A DNA stretch of 64,000 nt, from NCBI RefSeq assembly GCF_027244095.1, contig NC_069661.1:146769501-146833500 (forward strand), read 5' to 3'. The first letter of the stretch is position 1. Each line of letters starts with the position of its first letter. The translations under genes and the position numbers were made by a program. Below, in pieces: positions 1-10,244 of the stretch. The notes beneath the pieces are model-generated. The model had not been told where the DNA came from. It saw nothing but the letters and a program-made list of their open reading frames with translations, and searched no databases. The DNA is from Hemicordylus capensis. Lineage: Eukaryota; Chordata; Lepidosauria; Squamata; Cordylidae.

Positions 1-1804
1 TTAAACTGAAGGGCAACATCCTAAATGTGAGTGAATGAATGAATGAATGTAGGAAGAAAGGAAGAAATATCTTTTTTTTTCTGTAAAAGGAAGAATCTTT
101 CAATTGGGCCTATTTATGTACAAGCCCAAGATGGAGCAACTGTATCTTTTGACCACATTTGCACGTAATACAAAAACAGAGGTGAAGGGGCCTCCGGTTT
201 CAATTTTCAAACATCTGAATGCAGGCATCTACAGTAAGAAAGAAAATTGTCCTGTGGTTTCCTTCCCCAGACAGTAGTTTGTACCTTTGGTTTGTAGTGA
301 GGTCTGGATTTTTAGTTCCATGGTGCCAGCATTATGTCCAAATGCTGGCACCGCAATCTGGTTGCTTTGGAACCGGAGTTGAGGGAGGAAGCTCCTCCCT
401 TGCTCTGACTGCTGTTGGCTGCCGGAACTGCCATTCAGTGAAGAAAGAACCCAGGCAGCCAGTTCCCTCTCTTCTCTGCAGTTAGGGAGACTGCAGAAAG
501 GAAGTTCTCCTAAATGTCCGGATTCAGATTGGAGAGTGGGGGGAGTGGGAGCAGAACTGTGGGTCCATTGGAACCAAGGTTCCATGTTACATCTGAAGGT
601 GGCCTTTGTCTGTCTTGCTTCTTCTCCCCTGTCCCATACTGCTGTTGCCTTGGCCAGCTACAACAATGTATACATACCTTTGGGTATCATTTTCTGACAC
701 AGTCACTAAATGGCCCCACCTGCATTTTGATGTCCATCAGTTTCATATTTGTGATCTAAAGTGTTCAAGGATGAAAATATTCCCAGTCATACTGGGGCAC
801 CTATTAATTTGATGGAAGAGTAACTAGGCCATGAGTCCTGGGCTGGGCTCAGACACAGGAATTCTAAATACCTTCAAGTGTTTTGTGACTGAGTATTCTG
901 TCTGCATTTGTCAAGAAGATGGTAAGAGATGGCAATGCAGACCTCAGCTAGAGTTTAAGTTTTGCCCCTGAGATTTGGAGTGAACCACTTCAGGATAGTA
1001 CTCCCTCTCTCCTTTGACTCTCCTTAAAATAATGCCATTTTAAAATACTTTGTATATATGATGAAGTCAGGTTTTCCCCAGAAGAATACCTTTGTTCTTT
1101 AGTCCAGCCTCAGTCTGAACTACATCTATTGGCTCCAAGCATCTTGGCATAAATACTTACTATGAAGCTCCACTCCACTACTTTTGATTACTGCTTTGTT
1201 GTTAATACCTCTTTTTCTGCATTCTGCACTGGCAAATGAAACCTATCTGCATATGGTTTTTCTGTCAAAATCACTTACGTAGATCGGAAACATTAAACAA
1301 CCCAAGCCATGGTACTTAGGGAATATATTGCTCACAGTGCAGTTGATGCATGTTTAGAAGTCTCACAATTCGGCTGACTCCCAAGCCAGTGTGCATAAGA
1401 CTGCATCCTCAGAGTTGCTTTTATTTCCTATTATTATGCTCTGTTGTTTCAGTAAAGTTCTCTGTTTTCTATATTCTGTATTTCTATTATATTTTTTCCT
1501 GAATGCGGTTTCTCATTTCTCCCTGCCCCCTGAATCTGCCATGGAAGCAAAACTCAGTTTTTACTCTCCCTGTTCTCACCCCTACCCAAAGAATATTTGT
1601 GTGTGTGTTGCTGCTAAAACTGGAGCATTGCATTTTTTCCTCTTGAATCCCTTCCCTTCCCCACAGTTTTTCAAGATAGTAGATTATTGTTGATAAAATT
1701 CATAAAAACAACAATAATTTGGAAAACAGGTCAAAATTCTAGTCTCCCAGCCATCATTTTCAAAAGAGGAAAGAAAACTTACTGGCTGATAGCCTGACTA
1801 AATT
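1..1804. other. Unique AT-rich DNA, no gene seen
   Basis: I recognise no coding exon or named repeat here. A short GAAT microsatellite lies at about 29-49. Open frames are short, overlap on both strands and show no known domain. The stretch is best read as intergenic or intronic DNA. Confidence 0.55.
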
Positions 1805-1890
1805 TACTTGAGGAAGGCCCATTGGAAATAAAAGGACATGTTAGGCATGCCCAACTTGTCCTTTTATTTTCATTGGGACTTTCTCAAGTA
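1805..1890. repeat. 86-bp imperfect palindrome, possible tiny Tc1/mariner-type MITE
   Basis: The stretch begins TACTTGAGGAAGG and ends with CTTTCTCAAGTA. The two arms of about 37 bp match with roughly five mismatches around a loop of about 10 bases (AGGCATGCCC). The TA at each outer edge would fit a TA target duplication of a Tc1/mariner MITE, but a TA palindrome proves little. The RNA would fold into a long hairpin. A microRNA-like precursor is the alternative, with no evidence beyond the fold. Confidence 0.6.
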
Positions 1891-2069
1891 ATTTTAAGCA
1901 GGACATTAACCACTGTCATTATCAAAGCAAGTTTGGAGTGGGCCCTGGGTGAAGATGTTTGGAGTGAAGATGAGCCTCTGCCCCCCACTTACCTCCATGC
2001 CTTCTTCTCCAGAGAGGTGGAAGGGGGAGAGCAAAAAGCAATCTGTTGCTGAGCTGGTAGGGTTGGGGG

Positions 2070-2205
2070 CACTGTTCCCTGTAACAGGGATTCCCAGACA
2101 TTCTTGACTACAACTTCCATCATCCCCAGTTGCTATGGCCTTTGGCTGGGGATTGTGGAACTTGTAGTCAACAACATCTGGGAATCCCTCTTACAGGGAA
2201 CACAG
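2070..2205. mobile_element. Palindromic hAT-like MITE (CACTGTTCCCTGTAA ends)
   Basis: The left end CACTGTTCCCTGTAA is mirrored by TTACAGGGAACACAG on the right, and the two halves continue as an inverted repeat (ATTCCCAGA against TCTGGGAAT, then a shared ACTACAA/TTGTAGT block). The flanking octamers GTTGGGGG and CGCGGGGG agree at 5 of 8 bases, so the 8-bp duplication is weak. No coding capacity. The type is a common non-autonomous hAT-style element of squamates. Confidence 0.65.
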
Positions 2206-2367
2206 CGCGGGGGGTGGGGGGTGGCTCTCATTTCCCCTCTTGTTCAATTATATGCTCCTGGTCTAAAACTCTGTCATATATGCATGCTTCTCACAAGACA
2301 GCAGAAGGCAGATAGAACTTTGTGTTTGCTCCAAACGCAGTGCATGTCATTTGAGTCATTTTGGGGA

Positions 2368-2696
2368 GGGGCCTTAGATCAGTTGTAGAGCACCTATTTC
2401 GCATGCAAAAAGTTCCAGGTTCAATCCCCTACAGCTCCACTTAGCAACCCCTGCTAACTGAGCAGCGATACCTTTTAAAGTACGTTTTCTTACATTTAGC
2501 AGGGGGAGAGAAACTGGCCCTATCCAGCCCCAGCACAGCATCCCTCCAGTGGCTGTTGCTGGTGTTCATGTTATGTTTCTTTTATATTGCGAGCCCTTTG
2601 GGAACAGGGGAACATATTTATTTTTATTTTTATCTTTGTAAACCGCTTTATGAACTTTGGTTGAAAAGCGGTATATAAATATTAGTAGTAGTTAGG
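2368..2696 (+). mobile_element. tRNA-headed SINE with L2-type LINE tail
   Basis: The head has an A-box-like segment (AGATCAGTTGTAGAGC) and a B box (GGTTCAATCC). It is followed by a spacer (GCTAACTGAGCAGCGATACC) and a tail containing GAGCCCTTTGGGAACAGG, AACCGC and GCGGTATATAAAT, the 3' end typical of L2-group LINEs. Related tails lie near 11.4-11.9, 39.9, 58.8 and 60.5-61.2 kb. Head and tail could be two adjacent fragments rather than one unit. Confidence 0.6.
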
Positions 2697-2699
2697 GCT

Positions 2700-2815
2700 G
2701 GAACAAGACTGCTGTTTGAAACTCTAAAGGATCACTGCCAGTCAGTTCAGACAGTACTGACCTACATGGACCTATAGATTGTCCATGACAGTACTGACCT
2801 ACATGGACCAGTAGT
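2700..2815 (+). repeat. Fragment of tRNA-SINE 3' region with an internal duplication
   Basis: The segment CACTGCCAGTCAG followed by ACCTACATGGACC matches the 3' region of the SINE family seen near 16.1 and 35.6 kb (there GCTGCCAGTC and GAGCTAGATGGACC on the minus strand). The block GACAGTACTGACCTACATGG occurs twice, at about 2752 and 2788, a short tandem duplication. Confidence 0.5.
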
Positions 2816-2895
2816 CCTGCTCACATGTTATGGTCAATGTGCATACAATCTGTATAGAGCAGAACTTATGCCTACTGAAGCCCTGTGTGGAAAGG

Positions 2896-3495
2896 GAAAT
2901 GCCAGATGTTCAAGCTGGTTTCAGAAAAGGCTGAGGAACAAGAGACATCATTGCTGATGCACAGTGGGTAATTGGGAAAGCCAAAGAATACCAGAAAGAA
3001 GTCAATATGTGCTTTATTGACTACAGAAGAGCCTTTGATTACGTTGACCATGTCAAGTTGTGGAATATCCTTAAGAAAATGGACGTCCCAGAACATCTAG
3101 GCATCCTAGAACATCTCATTGTTCAAATGAGTGTCCCAGAACATCCCATTGTTCAAATGAGCATCCCAGAACATCTCATTGTTTTCATGAGAAACCTATA
3201 CACAGGGCAGGAAGCCACAATCCAGACAGTACATGGTGAAACAGACTGGTTCCAGATTGGGAAAGGAATAAGACAAGGCTGTATACTTTCTTCTTCTTTA
3301 TTCAATTTATATGCTGAACATATACTGAGAGAAGCTGGATTGGAAGAAGATGAGCGTGGTTTTATAGCTGGAGGAAGAAACCTCAATAGCCTGCGTTACG
3401 CTGATGACACCACTCTGATAGCTGAGAATGCGGATGATCTAAAAGCTCTAGTAATGAAAATCAAGGAGCACAGTGATAAATGGGACTACAATTGA
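2896..3495 (+). pseudogene. BovB reverse transcriptase fragment
   Basis: The frame opens with EMPDVQAGFRKG. It continues with the RT block MCFIDYRRAFDYVDH, the block WFQIGKGIRQGCILS, and the catalytic RYADDTTL box near 3390-3413. These are the classic RTE/BovB RT motifs in order. A TGA lies at 2932. The frame is lost near 3480, where homology moves to another frame. An in-frame triplication at 3103-3192 separates the FIDY and RNLY blocks. Confidence 0.9.
3103..3192 (+). repeat. Three in-frame 30-bp tandem units inside the BovB RT
   Basis: Units at 3103-3132, 3133-3162 and 3163-3192 translate as ILEHLIVQMS, VPEHPIVQMS and IPEHLIVFMR. A partial unit (VPEHLG) precedes them. From memory, typical BovB proteins have a single copy of this segment before RNLY. 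Each unit is 30 bp, so the frame is kept. Confidence 0.85.
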
Positions 3496-4136
3496 ATGTA
3501 AAGAAGTCTAAACTAATGACAACAGGTACAGCAACCAGAATTGACAATGGAGACATTGAAGTGGTGGATAGCTTCTGCCTTTTAGGATTGACCATCAACA
3601 GTAAAGGTTCCAGCAGTCAAGAAATATACCTCAGACCAGTACTTGGTAGGGTTGCGATGAAGGCCTTGGAAAGGATATTTAGATGCTGTGACTTGTCTAT
3701 ACCTACAAAGATAAGAATAGTTCAGACAATGGTTTTCCCCATGACACTCTATGGATGCAAAACCTGGACTTTGTAGAAGCAAGATAGAAAAAGCACAGAC
3801 ACTTTTGAGCTTTGGTGTTGGAGAAGACTTTTGAAGATACCATGGACAGCCAGGAAAACAAACAAATGGATCATAGAACAAATCAATCCAGAATTTTCAC
3901 TTGAGGCACAATTGACCAGGCTCAAACTATCATACTTCAGACACATTATGCAAAGACCCAGCTTCCTTAAGAAGTCTATAATGCTGGAGAAAGTTGAAGG
4001 AAAGAGAAGAAATGGACAACCAGCAGCAAGTTGGATGAACTTGATTACGGCAGCAATGAATGCACCACTGAGAGACCTTAAAGGCCAAGTTGGAAGACAG
4101 ATCATCCTGGAGAGAATCTTTCTACGTGGTTACTAA
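3480..4136 (+). pseudogene. BovB post-RT C-terminal region
   Basis: The frame starting near 3480 reads LQLNVKKSKLM, then MVFPMTLYGCKTWTL up to a TAG at 3774. It continues in the same frame after that stop with FELWCWRRLLKIPWTARK and RLKLSYFRHIMQR. These are the conserved blocks downstream of the RT in BovB. The frame ends at 4136, just before the 3' tail. It is the continuation of the RT after a frame change near 3480. Confidence 0.85.
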
Positions 4137-4183
4137 GAGTCAACACCAACTTTACAGCACTTAATCAGTCAATCAGTCAATCA

Positions 4184-6504
4184 TTTCAAGGAACCATGCA
4201 TTTCCAAGTGTTTAATGCTATTTTTGCTTATATTTCTTGAACAATAGCTCTCCATAAAATACACTTTTGTAACTGATGGAACCTTCTACAATGAGGTCCT
4301 GCTGTTTAAAGGGGGTGGGGGGGAAAGTGGGCATGCCTAAGTCCTTGGCAACACCTAAGGTAGATCTTTGGATCCCAGTCAAGTCCACACTAACAAATCT
4401 CTATTAATATTATATATGACACTTAATGACATGTAACTTGCTGCTTCACAATGTCATAATGCACAATGACCTCTAGAGGCATTATTCCATAGTATTTCCT
4501 TAATTTTGTCTTGTTTAGGCTTCCTTAGTTGTAAGATGCATACTACCATGCATTGAGTCAACCCTCTTTCTCTTCTGTGTTGTGTGCTTGCTGAATAAAG
4601 CATGTTCTGTGGAAAATGTCCTGCAATCTTCTTTGCTAAGATATTACACACAGAACTTTATTTGAAAAGTAAAGAAAGCTCTGTCAGTGGTGTTTTATGG
4701 CTCTTTCACACTTTTGACCCATCTCTTGAATACAGCTACATAGTATTATTAATTTTACTTTTTATAGCTTGAACAAAGTTCTCACTTTCAAAGAAAGGTA
4801 TAAAATACAAATTTGGTATAAAGTACAAATTTCATACAAAGGTATAAAATAGTCACCACTGAGTAGTCGAGCTACACTGTATTCATTCAAACATTCCTTT
4901 CTTCTGGCAGAAGGAACATCCTCCAAGGGAAGACCCCATGCATTGGAGGAAGTCTTATTCCAGGGAAGGGCATATTTAGATAGATCTGTAGATAGTGCCA
5001 TCGTAGGTGTCCTTTCTAGCAGAGACAAAAACAAATGAAGCAACATAGTAAAAAAAAAAGTGAAACAAAAGAAGAGGAATCTGAAAAGTACTGTTTAAAT
5101 ATAATAAAACTGACTTTTCATTAGTTGGGGTTATCTGTGCAGAATTTTAGCCTGCTTTATTTGGCAGAGACCTGAGAAGACACTACTATTTTTTTAAAGT
5201 TGATATTGAACTCATTCAGCCTTGTTAATATGGTTGTACTAGCAGATGTGCATCTGACACACTAAAAGACTCTGAGAGACCTGGGATGGGTGGAGGACCT
5301 TTTTGGCTGGAGATTATTTTGGAAACAGATGTTGGAAAAATCACTGTGATGGACACCATCTGAATTTTTTTCTGACATTCCCCACTTTGGTCTGACTCTG
5401 CTTTCCTTGATTTCATTTGGGACAAGCGTTAAAGCATGCTCAGCACTCCTGCAAATCCCTCCGATGTTGCATTATATCCCCTACCTAGGCCCACATGCCA
5501 CAGGAATGGTTTTATTACATTTGAAAGAAAATGTTAGTCAGTCTTATGGCCCGCTATGATGTTATCTGAGAAGACAAACCCTAAAGAAAGATTAAGCAAA
5601 TGTGGGATACGAGGAAAAAGTCTCTAGCAGCTAACCCTGCTATATTTGACATCCAGAAATTTCATATTATTTAACAGGCAGATGGATTGAAGAAAATGCA
5701 TATTGAGTAAAGATGTGTGCAAAGTTAAATAAGGCTTTATATAAGGGACAGACAGCAATGAATCACCCTTTTTCTAATGTGTGACTCATCTCTGCCTTTC
5801 ATTCTTCACATTTATAACAGGAATTAAATTCAGTCGCAATGAAATGTTTATTCCAGCACCCTTTAGGCCAAACCCCCCTCCTAAACTAAGCAATATATCA
5901 GAATCTACTATTCCTATTATTAGTTGGAAGTGTAACTTATAACATAAAATATTCAATTCCCCCCCCCAATGCAGTACAGATGTGAAACCATATGCCCTGT
6001 TCATTTTGATGCACATGTGTTTCCTCACATTAAGCAAATTTATACATACGTATTACTGAAAAGTCACTTGATGTTCAGCACAGACCTCAGTGAAGAGTTT
6101 GGCCCTTAGAATCTTTATTCAGCGTGACTTTCAGCAAATTGGGCCTCTTCCTTGCATTTTCCCACCATTTGCTAACCAAGCAGAATCAATAGTTTAGCTG
6201 CACAAATGCACTTATCAGGTTCCAAGCAGGTATCTGCGGACAGATAATAAAGCATTCAGCTCCTTTTTAAAGGGTTCACTTACTAAGATTACTTTTTTTG
6301 AAAAGGGGAGAAATTGAGTTTAAAAACATTTTGCACAGCAGAATGACTGTGGGAATCAAGATTGAAATGTAGGAGTTACCTTATTAAATAAAATTCCTAC
6401 CATATATCTTTTCATTCACATACATTACAAAGATATAGGACAGAGATGAAAAAAGAGAGCTTCCTGGTTCTGGGTCCCTGTGCTGTTTTACTTTCATGAA
6501 GATA
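4184..6504. other. Unique AT-rich DNA, no gene seen
   Basis: No recognisable exon, SINE or transposon end. The composition is AT-rich with short homopolymer runs. Open frames are below 100 codons and lack motifs. Confidence 0.5.
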
Positions 6505-6919
6505 GAGAAGCTATTCTCACAAGTAGCAGGAACAGGAGCTGTGCAGTTCCCCCTGATGGTGCAGTGGCAAGCCTGCTTATGGAGCCCACCACTTAATCCA
6601 GGTTCCCGGAGCAAGAGCACCTTAAAATCAGGTTAAATGATTGTGTGTTGCCACGGCGTGTGCCACAACGACTCATGAGTAGCCTTCCGACCGGGAGGCT
6701 ACAAGACTCATAAGTAGCCTTCCGACCGGGAGGCTACAACAAGCCTCCTGGTGTCGGGAGGCTCCCTAAAAGGCACTGCGCATTCGCTGGGTAGGGAAAG
6801 CTACCTACCTTGAGTACCTAGGCTTTCCTCCTACCTTGCTTCCACACAACTGAAAATTGGGAGCCCAGACAGCTCCCAATTCTGGGTAGAACACAGATCT
6901 TGAATGTGTGAATGGCCTC
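6505..6919. mobile_element. GAGGC-type DNA transposon, non-autonomous
   Basis: The left end GAGAAGCTATTCTCAC and the right end GTGTGAATGGCCTC match the GAGGCTATTCTCAC group seen at 18.0, 41.8, 51.4 and 60.6 kb. The flanks show ATA on both sides (6502-6504 and 6920-6922), a 3-bp duplication, though the left terminus has two extra bases relative to its relatives. The interior contains CTTTCCTCCTACCTTGC, also found inside the element at 41.8-42.9 kb. No coding capacity. Confidence 0.6.
6670..6739 (+). repeat. 35-bp tandem duplication
   Basis: Two 35-bp units (GACTCATGAGTAGCCTTCCG and onward; the second has CATAAG for CATGAG) stand head to tail inside the GAGGC-type element. Each contains the short palindrome CCGACCGGGAGG. 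Confidence 0.9.
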
Positions 6920-7155
6920 ATAATGTTCCAAATGTCATACTATTGGTGTACAGTGTACACAGGTACAGATCTGTACGCAGGTAAAGTGATTCACATGTTA
7001 CGCTGAACACAGGTAACACAGTATACGTCCTAACTAAAGCATGTATTTGAGGGGCCAGTACCCAGGTTCACTTTAAAAATGAACCCAGGTACAGTGATTC
7101 ACACAAAAACATGTATGAATGTACAGAAATTGTACACTTGTACAACATAATATAT

Positions 7156-7270
7156 GGATGGGGTTTTATTCTTTTGCTTTGCATGTAAAAGGTCCGGGTT
7201 CGATCCCAGCATCTTCAGGTAGGGCTGGTAGAGCCCCTCATTGAAACCTTGGAGAGCTGCTGCCACTTAA
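7156..7270 (+). mobile_element. tRNA-derived SINE fragment
   Basis: TTTGCATGTAAAAGGTCCGG followed by GGTTCGATCCC (B box), CATCTTCAGGTAGGGC and GGAGAGCTGCTGCCACT fits the tRNA-headed squamate SINE whose tail also occurs in the composite SINEs of this window. The A-box half and the 3' tail are eroded. Confidence 0.6.
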
Positions 7271-7390
7271 TGGGCCAGTTCGAATGGCACCACTTTAGCA
7301 CTCTCTGAATCAGATAGGGAGCAGCACGTGCATGCACATTTCCTCTGGCTCGTTGTCATCCTGCCACCACATCAGCCCATGAAGACAGAA
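7271..7390 (+). repeat. About 125-bp repeat shared with 10.66-10.78 kb
   Basis: CACCACTTTAGCACTCTCTG, the block GCAGCACGTGCATGCACATT and CCACATCAGCCCAT recur nearly identically at 10661-10781. In both places the repeat runs straight into a TAGGGGTGTGCAC hAT terminus. This suggests a duplicated locus or a larger composite repeat. Confidence 0.85.
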
Positions 7391-7398
7391 TGTTCAAA

Positions 7399-8016
7399 TA
7401 GGGGTGTGCACAAGACTGGAAAACCCAGTTCGGCTCGAACTGAACTGGACTCGAGCCAAACTGAGTCCAGTTCAGTTTTGTGCACACTCAAGTCAGGCCT
7501 GGTTCTATTGGAATTTGAACCAGTCGGGCCTGGCTCAAGGGTGCGGCTGAGGGCTGTGGCGGCTGTGGGGAGGGGTCTCTGGCGGCTCCCCTTCTCCCCA
7601 TTGGCCTCCCCCTGAGTATCCCTGGGCTGTTTCAGCCCATTTGGGGGGCATTTCGGCATTCTGCATATGCATTTTATGGCCACCACACATGAACACTGGC
7701 ATGCAAATGGTCAGTGTACATGCGCGGAAACTCAAAAAAAACAGCCCCAAAATGATCCAAAATGGCCCTGGGAGACTAGGCGGGGATGCCGGTTGGGGGG
7801 AGGGGAGCCACTGGAGACCCCCCACGTTCACTACAGCACTCCCTGAGAAAACCGCAGCCCTTGGCAGCTGTACGTCATTCATTTTTAAAAACAATTTTAC
7901 TGCCCCTTGTCTTCTTTGAGTCAGGCCTGAACTGGGCCCAGCTCGAGGTCGAGCCTTCAAGCGAAGCTTGTTTGAGGTTGAGCCGGCTCGATTTCAAGCT
8001 CGCTCACACACCTCTA
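7399..8016. mobile_element. Non-autonomous hAT element, TAGGGATGTGCA group (GCTCGA words)
   Basis: The left end is TAGGGGTGTGCAC and the right end is CACACACCTCTA. The flanking octamers TGTTCAAA (7391-7398) and TGTCCAAA (8017-8024) agree at 7 of 8, as expected for hAT insertion. Both ends are dense in short inverted words with a TCGA core (GCTCGAAC, ACTCGAGCC, GGCTCGA). The interior is GC-rich and non-coding. Confidence 0.8.
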
Positions 8017-8149
8017 TGTCCAAATAACCCCTCAGTGTGCAATCTAGTATAAGGCAACTTGCTGTGTTCCAGATTCCAGACCGCCCTACCCCAGCAGTTG
8101 CATTTCATTAAAAACAACATGTTGTGGGACGGATATTGCATCTCCTGAT

Positions 8150-8346
8150 CAGTGGTCCCTCTAATTTTTTTTCATCTCTGTGTGGAATGAGTTTTGCTCT
8201 GGGCGGTGGTATCAAGACAGTGTGTGCGCACCTGCATTCAGAATGGGGCCTTCCTGATTCAACCTGAGCAGGATCTAAAATGAACTTAGTGGACATCCAA
8301 AAACTTGTGAGCCTGTGCATGTGTGTGCACCTTAGAGGGAACAGTA
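8150..8346. mobile_element. hAT-like MITE (CAGTGGTCCCTCTAA ends)
   Basis: CAGTGGTCCCTCTAA at the left is mirrored by TTAGAGGGAACAGTA at the right. The flanks CTCCTGAT and TTTCTGAT (6 of 8) look like an aged 8-bp duplication. The terminal sequence is related to the MITE at 2070. No coding capacity. Confidence 0.7.
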
Positions 8347-8354
8347 TTTCTGAT

Positions 8355-8775
8355 GCTTCATCCGGTTTGTTTGATCATAAGCCAAGGAAGCAAAAAGAGA
8401 GGTAGACCTTAGGCTAATGTCTGAAGAAGTATTGACTGGTCAAAATACACTTGTAATCATTTCAAGAGGAACATTTTCTTATTGTTTCACAGCAGGTGTG
8501 AATTAGAACTCTGAGGAAGCACTTTTTGAAATCAGAGAACTTTTATTTTTCTTGCCCTCAGGCATTTCATTGAAATATATTTGGCAGCATAATTGAATCA
8601 ATCAATTCTTTTTTCAGGCAGTGATTTAGTTCATCTCTCTCTTTTTGTATCTCTGGCCACTTTTGATGCTGCACTTCATTTCATTTTCACTGTGCATTTG
8701 GATAATAGAACATACCAAAATATGTATTAATATGTGTCAATTAGTATTCCATCTGTTGGTAGAGGCAGAAATACT
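8355..8775. other. Unique DNA before a LINE insertion
   Basis: AT-rich sequence without a recognisable repeat or exon. It ends in the target-site sequence CTTACCAATCCCA used by the following LINE. Confidence 0.5.
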
Positions 8776-8786
8776 TACCAATCCCA

Positions 8787-9602
8787 CCAGGGTTACAGCA
8801 AATGCCATCCTTCGTAGGGAAGCAGGGGTCACCATTCTGAAAGTGAAAGTATGGTTTTGCATAATTAAATGTTGGTTAAGCCTAGTCTTCTTTCTGGCTG
8901 GTCTTGCCCCTTTAGTGTTATCAGGGAGGTTTCACTTCCTAATGGAAATCAGCTCTGAAATTAAAATTGCATCACTTGAGCACGTCTCAAGAAGCTCTTA
9001 TTGGGTGAGGATTAGAGCAGGCGCTTTGCTTTGTGAAGCAACGACTCTGAGATATAGATTTGCAGGAGGAGTCCACACGGCTGCCCAAGGGAATATATTT
9101 AGGTTCTTTATAAACCGGCTGAATATTTAGACCAGATTTTGGTACCAAACTTTAGGAGATTTTTGTCCCTAAGGTGATTGAACGCTCTCCCTTGGGCAGT
9201 ACTGGATGGTAAATTCAAACAACTTCCTTATGATCAGCACTGTTGCCCTTGTGGCTCAGGGGATATAGAGTCTATCATCCATGTTATTCTTTATTGCCAA
9301 TTTTATAGGGACGCTCGCACCAAATTTATTGCACCCATTTTAACCATTTATCCTGGTCACACAGACCAATTTTATTTGGAAATTATGCTGTCAAATTTCA
9401 AACCTGTAATTTCTGATTACAAAAATAAATGCTTTACAGCTGTTTCTGTAAAGTTTTGTTTCATGGCGTCGAAGCTCCGTAACGACTGTATTAGCAATTT
9501 GAACAGTTTGTAATTTTGTAAATTTTGAAATTTCTTGAATTTTGTTATTAATGTTATTAATTGTTAAGCCGGTCTGTGACCATAAAAACTATCATTCATT
9601 CC
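8787..9602 (+). mobile_element. LINE 3' end, 5'-truncated (Vingi/I-like or related clade)
   Basis: The insertion lies between CTTACCAATCCCA (8774-8786) and CCTACCAATCCCA (9601-9613), a 12-of-13 target-site duplication. It encodes the C-terminal part of a LINE ORF2, including a CPCGSGDIES...H...C...FYRDAR zinc-knuckle-like block near 9238-9310, in pieces that do not stay in one frame. The 3' end is AT-rich and finishes in a short ATTCATTC tail. The clade is uncertain: the post-RT zinc block fits Vingi or other I-superfamily LINEs, but I cannot separate these by eye. Confidence 0.7.
9178..9513 (+). pseudogene. LINE ORF2 C-terminal fragment with zinc-knuckle-like block
   Basis: The fragment reads ALPWAVLDGKFKQLPYDQ, then a CPCG...H...C block and YRDARTKFIAPILTIYPG. 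It ends close to the LINE 3' end, as expected for the last segment of ORF2. Homology upstream (LAGLAPLVLSGRFH, near 8900) lies in a different frame. No start codon needs to be assumed, because this is an internal piece of a longer dead frame. Confidence 0.65.
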
Positions 9603-9613
9603 TACCAATCCCA

Positions 9614-10244
9614 GTATCACAGCAGGTGAAGTCTGCTTCTCTAAAAAAGACACAAAGACACAAAGCTGAAAAGCTAGCAATGGCCTAGTATCTTAAGCAC
9701 CCCTCTTTAGTTATTTTGATGAAACCTTAGCTTTTAGTGGTTAGCTTCTTTTTAAAAACTTTTCCTCTATGGAATGTTAATGGCAGATTGAGATTTGGCA
9801 GAAAGGTAGATGTTAATTCGGTCTTCCTTTGTTTTAAATTAGTCAGCCATAACTTCTAGTATTATGTTCAAAACACTCATAAACACACTGACTTGGAAAT
9901 ATAATTCAATGGAATATATTTCCAGATCAGTTTGCATAACCTAGGTTACAGTCCAGAGCATGATATATTTGCTTAAGTCTCATCAATCTCCAGGGAACTT
10001 ACAATATGATCAGTTGTGGCCTTCATGAGCAAATAAAGGTAGGCAAGGAAAGCATTGGCTATGTCATGATATCAGCACTGAAACATGCTTGAAGAAGTAA
10101 CTTTTGAAGTATCCTCTTGGTCCCTGTCTTGTGAAGGGTTGGCCCAGCCCAATAGGTAGTCCAGACAGTTGCTTTGGGCGAATACAGCATCTTATGTCTC
10201 ATTCAAGTGAATGGAACCAAAGCCCCTCCTCTGGGTAGAGAAGT
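9614..10244. other. Unique DNA, no gene seen
   Basis: After the LINE target-site copy the sequence is AT-rich and unrecognised. I see no repeat ends or exon. Confidence 0.5.

Larger units (their letters stand above)
2896..4183 (+). mobile_element. BovB (RTE clade) LINE, 5'-truncated
   Basis: The element covers the reverse transcriptase, the post-RT region and the 3' end of a BovB LINE. The endonuclease half is missing. The 3' end carries GAGTCAACACCAAC and then a short AATCAGTC tandem tail (about 4161-4183). The same 3' sequence ends the Sauria SINEs at 16.6 and 45.5 kb, as expected because Sauria SINEs are known to use BovB machinery. The coding region is interrupted, so the copy is dead. 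I could not define a target-site duplication. Confidence 0.9.

Noticed and set aside
1805-1890. microRNA gene
   Set aside because: The fold alone is not enough, and the TA-edged inverted repeat is more simply a MITE. Kept as a repeat and as something to check.
2368-2440. tRNA gene
   Set aside because: The A and B boxes are decayed, the arms do not close into a cloverleaf by eye, and the segment belongs to a SINE. The same holds for 7156, 11549, 16584 and 45501.
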